Shown here: one piece after another, positions 18,074 to 25,745 of the stretch
Layout: each line of letters opens with the position of its first letter
Numbering within the stretch: position 1 is the first letter of the stretch
Assembly (NCBI RefSeq): GCF_016862915.1
Contig: NZ_BONW01000044.1
Coordinates: forward strand, 62,001-126,000
DNA: 64,000 bases
Origin: Plantactinospora endophytica
GTDB taxonomy: Bacteria; Actinomycetota; Actinomycetes; Mycobacteriales; Micromonosporaceae
Direction of reading: 5' to 3'
The notes under the pieces: generated by a model
Database searches by the model: none
What the model saw: only the letters and a program-made list of their open reading frames with translations
Told to the model about the DNA's origin: nothing
Program-made: the position numbers and the translations under genes

Positions 18074-18165
18074 CGTTCACCGGAGCGGTCGCTGAAATCG
18101 TCGCCGGAACACCAGCGTTCACCGGAGCGGTCGCTGGAACACCAGCGTTCACCGGAGAGCACTAG
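18064..18165 (+). repeat. Three 30-bp repeats spanning a gene end
   Basis: Units at 18064 (containing the ImmA/IrrE gene stop codon), 18106 and 18136, with a 12-bp insertion after the first. The shared core is AGCGTTCACCGGAGCGGTCG. The gap to the next gene consists almost only of this array. Confidence 0.9.
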
Positions 18166-18176
18166 AGTGATGCCGG

Positions 18177-19442
18177 ATGGACGGTAAGAGCGGCATCTTC
18201 CTGTTCTGCGCGGCGGTGGCGTGGATCGCGGTCGGCTACAAGGTCGCCGCGCTGGCCCGCAACCCCCGCAACCTCAACCTCTGGATCCTGACCCTCTGCA
18301 TCGCCCTGCCGGCCGCCGGGTTCACCATGGCCATAACGGCCGTCTACACGGCGGTGAGCCGGCTCTTCGGCGTACCGAACCTGGCCTCGCTGCTGGTCTA
18401 CAGCTGCATCGTCGGCTACAGCATCACCGCGCTGATCATGCTGATGCTCTGGCACATGCCGGCGGCCGAGGCACTGCCCCGGGCCAGGGTGCTGGTGGTC
18501 TTCTACGGCCTGGTGCTCGTCGCGATGGCGGTACTCTTCGCTTTCAGCGGGGCCACCGTCGAGAGTCCCAGCGACTTCGACGACATCTACGGCCCCCGGC
18601 CGGTCGGCGGCACGTTCCTGCTCGTCTACGTCTCCGCCTTCGCCTTCGGGCTCGGAGTCGCCGCCTGGCGCAGCCTCCAGTTCGCCAACCGGGTCGCCCG
18701 GACCGACGGCCGCCCGTGGCTGCGCCGAGGGCTGCGACTGGTCGCGGCCGGATCGATCGTCGCGCTCGGCTACTGCCTCGGCAAGGCGGGGTACGTCATC
18801 GCCGCCTGGCTCGGCACCCGACTGCCGGCCCTCAGCGACATCGGTACGCTCTGCGCCTGCCTCGGCGCGCTGGTGATCACCGTCGGCTTCACCATCCCGT
18901 CCTGGGGGCCGCGCCTGTCGGCCGGTGCGGACCGGGTCGGACGGGCCCGCAGCTACCTCCGGCTCTATCCACTGTGGCACGCGATGTACCAGGGGATGCC
19001 GGAGATCGCCCTGGACCCGCCGACGTCACGCGGGGCCGACCTGCGGATGCTGCGGGACCTCGACTTCGCGCTCTACCGGCGGCTCGTCGAGATCCGGGAC
19101 GGCCGGCTCGCCCTCGCGCCCTACCTGACGCCGGTCGACGCGGCGGATCTGCCGACCGGCCGGAACGCCCGGTCGGACGACGCGACCCGGGAGGCGATCC
19201 GGATCCGCGACGCGCTCACTCGACTGCGGGCCGCCGGCCCGGAACAGCAGCCGGGCGGGGAGGCCCCTACGGCACGACAGGCAGGTCCGACCGCACCGCA
19301 GGCAGGTCCGGGGGCGCCGTCGTCGGGCGGTGACGAGGACCCGGCCGGGGACCTCGAATTCACCGTCAGGGTCTCGGCGGCGCTGCGCCGACTGCCACCC
19401 GCCGCCGCGCACACCGACCCCGGCGTACCGGCGCGGAGCTGA
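18177..19442 (+). CDS. MAB_1171c-like multispanning membrane protein
   Basis: 421 residues with about seven transmembrane helices in the first 245 residues (for example IFLFCAAVAWIAVGYKVAAL, LLVYSCIVGYSITALIMLML and LGALVITVGFTIPSW). A cytosolic domain follows with YLRLYPLWHAMYQGMPEIAL, typical of the uncharacterised MAB_1171c family often labelled putative transporter. The tail from about residue 355 is Gly/Pro/Ala-rich. It lies in the XRE-ImmA/IrrE gene cluster. Its function is unknown. The identification rests on remembered sequence features. Confidence 0.75.
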   Translation: MDGKSGIFLFCAAVAWIAVGYKVAALARNPRNLNLWILTLCIALPAAGFTMAITAVYTAVSRLFGVPNLASLLVYSCIVGYSITALIMLMLWHMPAAEALPRARVLVVFYGLVLVAMAVLFAFSGATVESPSDFDDIYGPRPVGGTFLLVYVSAFAFGLGVAAWRSLQFANRVARTDGRPWLRRGLRLVAAGSIVALGYCLGKAGYVIAAWLGTRLPALSDIGTLCACLGALVITVGFTIPSWGPRLSAGADRVGRARSYLRLYPLWHAMYQGMPEIALDPPTSRGADLRMLRDLDFALYRRLVEIRDGRLALAPYLTPVDAADLPTGRNARSDDATREAIRIRDALTRLRAAGPEQQPGGEAPTARQAGPTAPQAGPGAPSSGGDEDPAGDLEFTVRVSAALRRLPPAAAHTDPGVPARS

Positions 19443-19450
19443 CCGGGACG

Positions 19451-20569
19451 ATGCTGCACCGCCCCGGCCGCTTCGACCGGCTACGCGAGATCCGCCGCCT
19501 CGACCCGGTACGGGACAGTCACCGGATCTACCGGACCACCGCACTCTGGGAGTTTCCGTTCGACGTCCGGATGGGACTGCTGCTGGCGTTCTGGCGTACC
19601 TTCGCCGTGCCGTCGATCGCCGAACTGTTGGCCGCGACGGGTGAGACGACGCAGCGTACCGAGCGGCGGGCCGACGACACCGGCATCCTGATGTACACGC
19701 TGATCGAGCACGGCCTGGACCACCCGCTCGGGCGGGCGGCCACCCGCCGGCTCAACCAGTTGCACCGGCGGTACGCGATCGACAACGACGACTACCGTTA
19801 CGTGCTCGGCACCTTCGTCTTCGTCGGTCTCCGCTGGCTCGACCGGTACGGCTGGCGCCCGCTCTGCTGTCACGAGCGCACCGCCGTCTACCACTTCTAC
19901 GCCGAACTCGGCCGTCGGCTGCGGATCGCCGACATTCCGCCGGACCTCGACAGCTACGCGAAGTGGTACGACGCGTTCGAGGCGGAACGCTTCGCGCCCA
20001 GCCCCGCCGCGCGGCAGCTCATCACCGCGACCAAGAGCCTGCTCGCCGACCTGCCGAGGCCACTGGTACCGGTCGGCGGCCGGGTCGCCGACGCGCTGCT
20101 CGATCCGCCGCTGCGCGAGGCGGTCGGGGTGTCCCCGCCACCGTGGTGGGCCCGGGCACTGCTGGCCGGCGGGCTCGCCGGACGGGCCGCGTACCTGCGG
20201 CACGGCGCGACGCCCCGGAGCCGGCAGTATCTCGAAGGTGGCGTGCGGGCCAAGTCCTACCCCGCCGGCTACGACATCGCCACGGTCGGCCCGCCCGACC
20301 ACCGTCCGGGGCCCGCTCGGGAGCGGACGGAGTTGCGGGTGGAGGTCGTACACCTGCTCGTCGGCCGCGGCCTGCTGATGCTCTCCGGACGACGTACCGG
20401 TGGCCCGCTCGCGATCGGAGACATGGTGTCGATCCGGACGCCGGGCGGCGCGACCGTCCGGACCACCATCCGGGTCGTCGAACTGCACGGTCGACCGGGC
20501 ACGACGACGGTCGGGATCGAGCCCGGCGTCGGCGAGATCCCGGCCGGTTCGGTCCTGCACACCGGCTAG
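19451..20569 (+). CDS. MpaB-like (DUF2236) oxygenase with extra C-terminal barrel
   Basis: 372 residues. Residues about 20-285 match the oxygenase MpaB/latex-clearing-protein family (DUF2236), with HRRYAIDNDDYRYVLGTF and WLDRYGWRPLCCHERT. Members studied so far are heme b proteins. Residues about 294-372 form a separate beta-rich segment with RGLLMLSGRRTGGPL, IGDMVSIRT and a GSVLHTG end, resembling the second beta-barrel domain of EF-Tu-type proteins. I know of no such pairing. The start at 19451 is 8 bp after the upstream gene, so it is in the same operon. Heme binding is inferred from family only. Confidence 0.72.
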   Translation: MLHRPGRFDRLREIRRLDPVRDSHRIYRTTALWEFPFDVRMGLLLAFWRTFAVPSIAELLAATGETTQRTERRADDTGILMYTLIEHGLDHPLGRAATRRLNQLHRRYAIDNDDYRYVLGTFVFVGLRWLDRYGWRPLCCHERTAVYHFYAELGRRLRIADIPPDLDSYAKWYDAFEAERFAPSPAARQLITATKSLLADLPRPLVPVGGRVADALLDPPLREAVGVSPPPWWARALLAGGLAGRAAYLRHGATPRSRQYLEGGVRAKSYPAGYDIATVGPPDHRPGPARERTELRVEVVHLLVGRGLLMLSGRRTGGPLAIGDMVSIRTPGGATVRTTIRVVELHGRPGTTTVGIEPGVGEIPAGSVLHTG

Positions 20570-20621
20570 ACGTCCGCGCTCCTGGCCGCTGCCGAGGCCG
20601 TCGGCGAGATCGGACCGGGCG

Positions 20622-20738
20622 GGGAGTTCGCGTCCAGCCTGCCACGCTTCAGAGCAGGGACGATCAGCCCGTCCACGCCATGGGAGTTCGCGGCCGGCCA
20701 CGCTTCCGAGCGGGGACGATCAGCCCGCCCACATCGCC
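20622..20738. repeat. Two imperfect 60-bp direct repeats
   Basis: Each copy runs from GGGAGTTCGCG through a GCCACGCTTC segment to GACGATCAGCCCG (copies from 20622 and 20682). Confidence 0.8.
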
Positions 20739-20822
20739 GGCGAGCAGCCCGGCCGCGTTGTCCGCGCGTCCGCCGGACCTCGGCCCGCGTCGTCTCCGCG
20801 CCACCCTCACCCGGGCGCGGGG

Positions 20823-20866
20823 TGGCATCGACGCGATGTCGTTCATATGCGTGTGGCATCGACGCG
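20823..20866. repeat. 13-bp direct repeat ahead of VOC gene
   Basis: TGGCATCGACGCG at 20823-20835 and 20854-20866, spaced 31 bp or about three helical turns, 48 bp before the ATG at 20914. It could be a regulator site. Confidence 0.5.
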
Positions 20867-20913
20867 CTGGCACAATGGCCGCGCTCAGACGCCGGAACGG
20901 GGACGGGAGATCG

Positions 20914-21720
20914 ATGGTGACGACGACCGACGAGCGGAACACGCCGGACGAGCGGATGGCGCAGGACGAGCGGAAGATGCACGACGAGCGGATTGTGCCG
21001 GACGAGACGACAGTGCCGATGCTGCCCTGCGTGTCGGCGGACGAGACGCTGGCCTTCTGGCGGGCGCTCGGTTTCGAGGTGACCTGGGAGCAGCGGAAGC
21101 CGTACCTGTATCTGGCGTTCCGGTGGAGCGGGTTCGAGCTGCACTACGGCGCCGCTACGGCCGGCCTCGACCCGACGGCCGAGAACACCGGCGGCTGCCT
21201 GGTGATGGTCGGCGCGGTCGCGCCGTACCACGCGGCGTTCGTGGCGGCGATGCGGAAGACGTACGGGAAGGTGCTCGCCAAGGGGCTGCCGCGGATCACC
21301 CGGTACCGGCCGGGTGCCTCCCGGTTCAGCATCGTCGACCCGTCCGGGAACTCGATCGTCTTCATCCGGCGCGACGAGCCGGAAGGACTGGAGTACGGCG
21401 GTTCGAAGCGGCTTACCGGGCTGGCCAAGGTACTGGACAACGCCCGCATCCTGCGCGAGTTCAAGACCGACGACAGGGCCGCCTTCCGGGCGCTCAACTC
21501 GGGGCTGCGCCGGCACGGCGACGCGGCCACGGCCGTCGAACGGGCCACGGCGCTCGCCGCCCTGATCGAGCTGTCGATCGCGCTCGACGAGCCGGACCGG
21601 GTGCCGGAGTGGGGTTCCCGACTGCGGGAGATCCCGCTGAGCGGATCGGACCGGGAGCAGGTGGAACGCGCCGTCGCCGACCCGGCGACGCTGAGCGGGT
21701 GGCTGGCTGACGAGGCGTGA
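20914..21720 (+). CDS. Glyoxalase/bleomycin-resistance-type (VOC) protein
   Basis: 268 residues. A short N-terminus is followed by a tandem repeat (residues 6-35) and then a VOC fold (about 38-150) with FWRALGFEVTWEQRKPYLYLAF and FSIVDPSGNSIVFIRR. A helical C-terminal domain (about 160-268) contains KVLDNARILREFKTDDRAAF. Function could be resistance to a small molecule or a dioxygenase-like role; metal ligands were not traced. Its 3' 227 bp are antisense to the EamA coding frame. ATG 20914 follows GGGAGA. Confidence 0.78.
   Translation: MVTTTDERNTPDERMAQDERKMHDERIVPDETTVPMLPCVSADETLAFWRALGFEVTWEQRKPYLYLAFRWSGFELHYGAATAGLDPTAENTGGCLVMVGAVAPYHAAFVAAMRKTYGKVLAKGLPRITRYRPGASRFSIVDPSGNSIVFIRRDEPEGLEYGGSKRLTGLAKVLDNARILREFKTDDRAAFRALNSGLRRHGDAATAVERATALAALIELSIALDEPDRVPEWGSRLREIPLSGSDREQVERAVADPATLSGWLADEA
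20929..21018 (+). repeat. Five 18-bp repeats at the VOC protein N-terminus
   Basis: Units start GACGAGCGGA (last unit GACGAGACGA) every 18 bp and encode DERxxx hexapeptides just before the domain. Confidence 0.9.
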
Positions 21721-22600
21721 GCCTCGGGGCGGCGCGGAGGAGCGCGACGAGGCGTACGGCGAGGGGTTGACCGAGCAGGATGCCGAGGAGAACCAGTACG
21801 AGCCCGCAGATCTGTTGCGGCGCCAGGGTCTCGCCGGCCACGGCCGTGCCGAGCAGTACGCCGGTCACCGGGTTGAGCAGCCCGACCAGGCCCACCGTGC
21901 CGGCGCTCAGGTGCCGCAGTCCGGTGAACCAGGCGGCGAAGGCGAGCGCGGTGGCCACCACCGTGACGTACCCGAAGCCGGCGACCGCCGGCCAGTCCAG
22001 GGCGGGCGGTCGTCCCTCCACCGCGACGGCGGCCGGCAGCAGGACCATGCCCCCGGCGACGAGCTGCCAGGCGGTCAGCGAGAAGACGTCGGTGCCCGCG
22101 CTCCACTTCTTGGCCAGCACGTAGCCGAGTGAGGACATCAGCATCGCCGCGACGGAGGCGAGTACGCCGGAGAGGTCCACGGCGACCGCGCCGTCGAGTA
22201 GCAGGAGGCAGACGCCGCCGATCCCGATGCCGGCGCCGAGCAGGTGCGTGATCCGGGGACGTTCGGAGAGCGCTGCCCAGGCGATCAGCATCATGCTGAC
22301 CGGTGCGGTCGCCATGATCGTCGAGGCGATGCTCGTCGGCAGGACCTGTGCCGCCAGGTACACCAGGGCGAAGAACGCGCCCATGTTCAGGGTGCCGAGG
22401 ACCAGTGACCGCCACCACCACGAGCCGTGCGGAAGATTCCGGCGTACGAGCAGGAGCAGGAGGCCGGCGGGGAGCGCCCGGATGGCCGCCCCGTACAGCG
22501 GATAGTCGGCCGGCAGGAACCGGTGGGTGACGAAGTAGGTCGCGCCCCAGGCCACCGGAGCGATCGCGGTCACGGGTACCCATCGGAAGTTAGCTTCCAT
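21494..22600 (-). CDS. EamA/DMT-family transporter with long C-terminal tail
   Basis: 368 residues. Two EamA repeats of about five helices each (from WGATYFVTHRFLPADYPLYG, and from SSLGYVLAKKWSAGTDVFSL) make an inner-membrane metabolite or drug exporter. Conserved sequence ends near 21750, where similar proteins stop. Here the frame stays open to 21494, adding about 75 Arg/Pro-rich residues and overlapping the convergent VOC gene by 227 bp. ATG 22600 lies inside a CTTCCATGGAAG palindrome and 7 nt after a TATGGT -10 box, so the mRNA is probably leaderless. It is controlled by the divergent MarR. Confidence 0.88.
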   Translation of the reverse strand: MEANFRWVPVTAIAPVAWGATYFVTHRFLPADYPLYGAAIRALPAGLLLLLVRRNLPHGSWWWRSLVLGTLNMGAFFALVYLAAQVLPTSIASTIMATAPVSMMLIAWAALSERPRITHLLGAGIGIGGVCLLLLDGAVAVDLSGVLASVAAMLMSSLGYVLAKKWSAGTDVFSLTAWQLVAGGMVLLPAAVAVEGRPPALDWPAVAGFGYVTVVATALAFAAWFTGLRHLSAGTVGLVGLLNPVTGVLLGTAVAGETLAPQQICGLVLVLLGILLGQPLAVRLVALLRAAPRLTPRQPATRSASPGRRRRVPPAPGPIRSAGSPAVGNPTPAPGPARRARSTARSGRRAPWPVRRPWPRRRAGAAPS

Positions 22601-22605
22601 GGAAG
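22594..22605. promoter_or_regulatory. MarR operator 1
   Basis: CTTCCATGGAAG covers the EamA start codon. It shares the arms and the 2-bp spacer of operator 2, with centres 21 bp apart. Confidence 0.65.
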
Positions 22606-22607
22606 AC

Positions 22608-22633
22608 ACCATACCTTCCGAGGAAGGTATAGT
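22608..22633. promoter_or_regulatory. MarR operator 2 and divergent -10 boxes
   Basis: ATACCTTCCGAGGAAGGTAT (22611-22630) has 9-bp arms around GA. It overlaps TATAGT (22628-22633), the -10 of the MarR gene 6 nt before its GTG, and TATGGT on the minus strand (22613-22608), the -10 of the EamA gene. Binding here would block both promoters. Confidence 0.72.
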
Positions 22634-22639
22634 GCGAGG

Positions 22640-23170
22640 GTGACCGAGTACCTGGATCATGTGGCCCGGATCCAGCAGGCCTGGGCCCGCGAACGGCCCG
22701 ACCTCGACGCGAGCCCCCAGGGCGTGATCGGCCGCCTGCACCGCCTCGCCGACCACCTCGGCGAACAACTCCGGGTCGTCTACCGGCGGTACGGGCTCGG
22801 CGAGGGCGAGTTCGACGTCCTCGCCACACTCCGCCGGGCGGGCGCGCCTTTCGAGCGCGCCCCCGGCGAACTGGCTGCCTTCACCATGGTCACCACGGGC
22901 GCGATGACGAAACGCATCGACCGACTGGAACGCGACGGGCTGGTCACCCGGCGCCCCAGCACTTCCGACGGACGAGGACGGGTCGTCGCCCTCACCGAGG
23001 CCGGTCGGGAACTCATCGACCAGGCGTTCACCGAGCACATGCGCAACGAGCGCCGCCTACTCGACCTGCTGCCGCCGGACGACGCCGCTCAACTCGAACG
23101 ACTCCTCGCGACCTGGCTCGCGTCCTTCGAGGCGCCACTTCGGACGGAAGTGTCGGACGACGATTCGTAG
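22640..23170 (+). CDS. MarR-family transcriptional regulator
   Basis: 176 residues with the winged-helix MarR fold: GEGEFDVLATLRRAG, FTMVTTGAMTKRIDRLERDGL (recognition helix) and the wing RRPSTSDGRGRVVALTEAG, flanked by dimerisation helices. The frame extends far upstream, but GTG 22640 is 6 nt past TATAGT and is the only start compatible with the promoter. Divergent from the EamA transporter, it most likely represses both genes until a ligand, perhaps the transported compound, binds. Confidence 0.92.
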   Translation: MTEYLDHVARIQQAWARERPDLDASPQGVIGRLHRLADHLGEQLRVVYRRYGLGEGEFDVLATLRRAGAPFERAPGELAAFTMVTTGAMTKRIDRLERDGLVTRRPSTSDGRGRVVALTEAGRELIDQAFTEHMRNERRLLDLLPPDDAAQLERLLATWLASFEAPLRTEVSDDDS

Positions 23171-23296
23171 CCGCGCGGCGCGACGCAGCACAGCCGTGCG
23201 GGGTGACGCCACAGCCACTCGGCGTGACGCACCGGGAAACTGTAACCCAACGGTCCCGAACCCCTCCGGCGCCCACTTGAACCGACCTTGCCATTG

Positions 23297-23320
23297 AGAT
23301 ATGTCTCTATAGATATGTCT
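23297..23320. repeat. 10-bp direct repeat in AT-rich patch
   Basis: AGATATGTCT at 23297-23306 and 23311-23320, unusually AT-rich for this chromosome and touching the stop codon of the minus-strand gene. Confidence 0.7.
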
Positions 23321-23717
23321 AACTCGTAAAGGTATCTACGATGAGCGAAATCCGACGGATCACCACCGAGTCCGCGATCATGCCGGCCAGCCCGAGCGCG
23401 GCGAAGACGAGCGCGGCGACGAGCAGGCGACGGGCGAGCACGGGTTGGCCGCCGACCAGGTAGGTGGAGACCCCGAAGGCGCCACCGACGACACTCAACG
23501 CCATCGGAATCAGCCTCATAGGCGTGACGTCACCCGAAAAGATCAAGAAGCCGGAGACAACAGCGAAGAAGATCGCTACGTTCGCGAGGGCGTTGCGGAA
23601 CAGCCGGAAGGAACTCTCCCGCAGTGCCCCGACCTCCTGCTGATATCTCTCAAGTGGCTCCTGTCCCGGCTTGGAGGCTCGTCGCCATACGTCACGCCGC
23701 GGTTGCCCTGGGCTCAT
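23319..23717 (-). CDS. Small three-helix membrane protein, unknown
   Basis: 132 residues. A polar N-terminus (about 45 residues, with ERYQQEVGALRESSFRLF) is followed by three hydrophobic helices (about 48-65, 72-92, 98-116) and a short tail. I do not recognise the family. ATG 23717 is 10 nt after TACTAT. Upstream in-frame starts (23747 and beyond) cannot be excluded. It has no obvious partner gene. Confidence 0.5.
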   Translation of the reverse strand: MSPGQPRRDVWRRASKPGQEPLERYQQEVGALRESSFRLFRNALANVAIFFAVVSGFLIFSGDVTPMRLIPMALSVVGGAFGVSTYLVGGQPVLARRLLVAALVFAALGLAGMIADSVVIRRISLIVDTFTS

Positions 23718-24479
23718 GGCAGACACGATAGTAACGTCGGGCATTACCGTCAGTCCCAGTCGATCAGGGACCGTCACCGGGACACGCGCCGCTGCTTTCT
23801 CGACGCATCGAGTGGGTCGCACACGTCGATGGCAGGTCAAGGGCACTGACCGGGTCGAAGATCGTGAGCAGATCGGGGTGGCTCCGATGCCCTGACAAAG
23901 ATGCCCCTCACGCTGACTCGCGCGCCCTGCCGGTATCCCGGTACGCCGGACCCGGTGCGGCGGGGGCGTCCTTCCCTCCGCACCGGGTATCCGCCGGCGT
24001 CAACTGGCGGCGCCGGTGGGCCGCCGCCGTTGCCTGGCAGCACAGGTGACGCTCGTCCCGGCCCGGATCCGGTGCCGTGGAAGCCGGATCCGGCTCGACG
24101 GCCCGGCAACGAGCAGCCGTTCGTAGCTGATGCCCCGCCACCCGCAGGCGGCCCGGCATCGGATCGGTGGCATCCCGCCGGAACCTGACGACAGGTTGCC
24201 GAAAACTTCCGATAATCCAGCCCCGTCGATGAACCGTACCACTATTAATACCGATCGGAGCCCGTCCACACAAGACCTGGGTGGGATGGATGTGAGCCCG
24301 CCAACAGCTCCCGGAAGAGAGCCGGAACTTCCGGCGCCACGATCGCCCAGCGGTGTCTCCGACCCATGGCCGACCAGCGCTTCCACCCCGGCTCGGCACG
24401 GCCGAGCAGGGACTCGCCCGTCCGGGGCCGGAGAAACAGCCTGCGGAACGGGTACGGGTCCCTGCTCGGCAGCACCGAT
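23718..24479. other. Long intergenic region without clear gene
   Basis: 762 bp. A proline-rich open frame (plus, 23901-24188) ending in HPAGT has no initiation signal and could be the tail of a decayed gene. A hairpin (23950-23988) is present. Around 24180-24270 the composition is AT-richer, as in a promoter region. Confidence 0.45.
23950..23988. terminator. 11-bp stem-loop
   Basis: ACCCGGTGCGG and CCGCACCGGGT pair perfectly around a 17-nt loop. Orientation and role are uncertain, and there is no U-tract. Confidence 0.35.
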
Positions 24480-25214
24480 CTAGCTGCGGCGGTACACGGA
24501 GACGTGACTCTGGCTGTCGCCGTCGAACGGTCGCCGGTGCCAGTCGGCGTACCGCTCGGCGAGTCGGAGACCGGCCTGTTCCGCCATCTGGTCGATCTGC
24601 TCGGGCCAGGCGTACCGCATGCCGAACGGCTTCAGGTGTACGCCCTGAGCGTCGAACCTGATCGTCTGCCGGACGAACGTCTGCGCGGCCCGGTCGAACC
24701 GGTGCAGCCGGATGGTCGCCGAGTCTTCCGTCACGTCCCGGACCTGGACCTGCTGCTCGCTCCGGTCCATGTCGGCCGGGTCGGGGACGTACGCCTCGAT
24801 CACGAATGCACCGTCCGGCGCCAACACCCGGGCGACGTTACGGAAGCAGTCCTCCTGCCGCCGTACGTCGACCAGGTTGAACAGCGTGTTGTAGACCAGG
24901 TATGCCAGTGTGAACGGTCCGGTGACCGGTACGTCCGCCATGTCGCCGATGGCAACCGGCAACTGCTCGCCGCCCGGCTTGGCACGGAGTTGCGCCACCA
25001 TCTCCTCGGACGCCTCGACGCCCTCGACGGCGAGGCCGCGCGCGGCCAGCGGAAGCGCGACCCGGCCCGTGCCGATCGCGAGTTCCAGCACCGGCCCGCC
25101 GTCGGCGAGACCCTCGAGGAAGTCCACCGCCGGTCCTGGGTCCGGGTTGGGGCCGTTGTCGTAGCCGGCGGCCCAGAGCCGCCCGAAGAGCCCGGGATCG
25201 TCGAGTACGGACAT
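24480..25214 (-). CDS. Class I SAM-dependent methyltransferase
   Basis: 244 residues. SAM-binding motif I is VLELAIGTGRVALPLAARG (about residues 42-60), followed by the acidic VEGVEASEEMV, the IGDMADVP motif and FTLAYLVYNTLFNL, then a C-terminal beta-rich cap. It resembles small-molecule methyltransferases. The substrate is unknown. ATG 25214 follows GGAGGGCGG. A possible 36-residue ORF lies 60 bp upstream on the same strand. Confidence 0.88.
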   Translation of the reverse strand: MSVLDDPGLFGRLWAAGYDNGPNPDPGPAVDFLEGLADGGPVLELAIGTGRVALPLAARGLAVEGVEASEEMVAQLRAKPGGEQLPVAIGDMADVPVTGPFTLAYLVYNTLFNLVDVRRQEDCFRNVARVLAPDGAFVIEAYVPDPADMDRSEQQVQVRDVTEDSATIRLHRFDRAAQTFVRQTIRFDAQGVHLKPFGMRYAWPEQIDQMAEQAGLRLAERYADWHRRPFDGDSQSHVSVYRRS

Positions 25215-25274
25215 CAGATCCGCCCTCCGCGACCGCCCGGCGCCATCGCCGGGAGCGTGCCGGTCGGACCTGTC

Positions 25275-25385
25275 CTACCGACCGCCGCCCACGGCGTGTT
25301 TGCTGAGATCAGCGTAGTCATGAAGCCTCGTATCTCCTGGGTAGACAACGAATTCCTGCTGGCGGGTCCTCGACGTCGGCCTCAT
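25275..25385 (-). CDS. Possible 36-residue small protein upstream of methyltransferase
   Basis: ATG ORF with AAGGGAG 6 nt upstream, one of the best Shine-Dalgarno matches in the region. The peptide begins MRPTSRTRQQEF, has a Tyr/Asp-rich middle (VVYPGDTRLHDYADLS) and ends KHAVGGGR. It has no Cys and no membrane segment. Nothing in memory matches it. It could be an uncharacterised small protein, a RiPP-like precursor for the adjacent methyltransferase, or a leader peptide. Confidence 0.4.
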   Translation of the reverse strand: MRPTSRTRQQEFVVYPGDTRLHDYADLSKHAVGGGR

Positions 25386-25745
25386 GGTCGTCTCCCTTCG
25401 ATCGGCTCGGCACAGGACAACAGATGCCCGAACGCGGCGGCAACCGGATTACCTCCCACGCGTCCCGAGCGCTGACGCGCCGCAGCCCACCAGCGGTCCT
25501 GCGGGACATGGTCACGAGCGGCGTCGCCAGCACCCGGGCAGGCGCCGGCCGGACGACGACCTGAGCCGGGTCGGCCGACCCGCCGGTTGACCGCTCGTAC
25601 CGGCACGGCGGGTCCGTGGCGGATCGCTCACGGACGATCCGCCGGAGCGGACCGGTTGTCGCCGGACCCGGCAGACCCTACGGGGAGTTGTGCTGACCGA
25701 ACGACGGGTGACGCCCGCCAGGGCCACGGCACAACACTGTGCACC
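25386..25745. other. Intergenic region ahead of TM2 gene
   Basis: 360 bp between divergent transcripts. Overlapping short frames exist on both strands, but none has a domain or a ribosome site. Confidence 0.45.

Larger units (their letters stand above)
20570..20913. other. Intergenic region with repeats
   Basis: 344 bp between the oxygenase and VOC genes, holding a two-copy 60-bp repeat and a 13-bp direct repeat. No gene is supported. Confidence 0.5.

Noticed and set aside
18064-18165. CRISPR-like repeat array
   Set aside because: Units touch head-to-tail without unique spacers, and no cas genes are present. It is a plain tandem repeat.
23901-24188. 96-codon proline-rich ORF
   Set aside because: No ribosome site or domain. 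It might be the remnant of a decayed gene, but I cannot support it as a gene.
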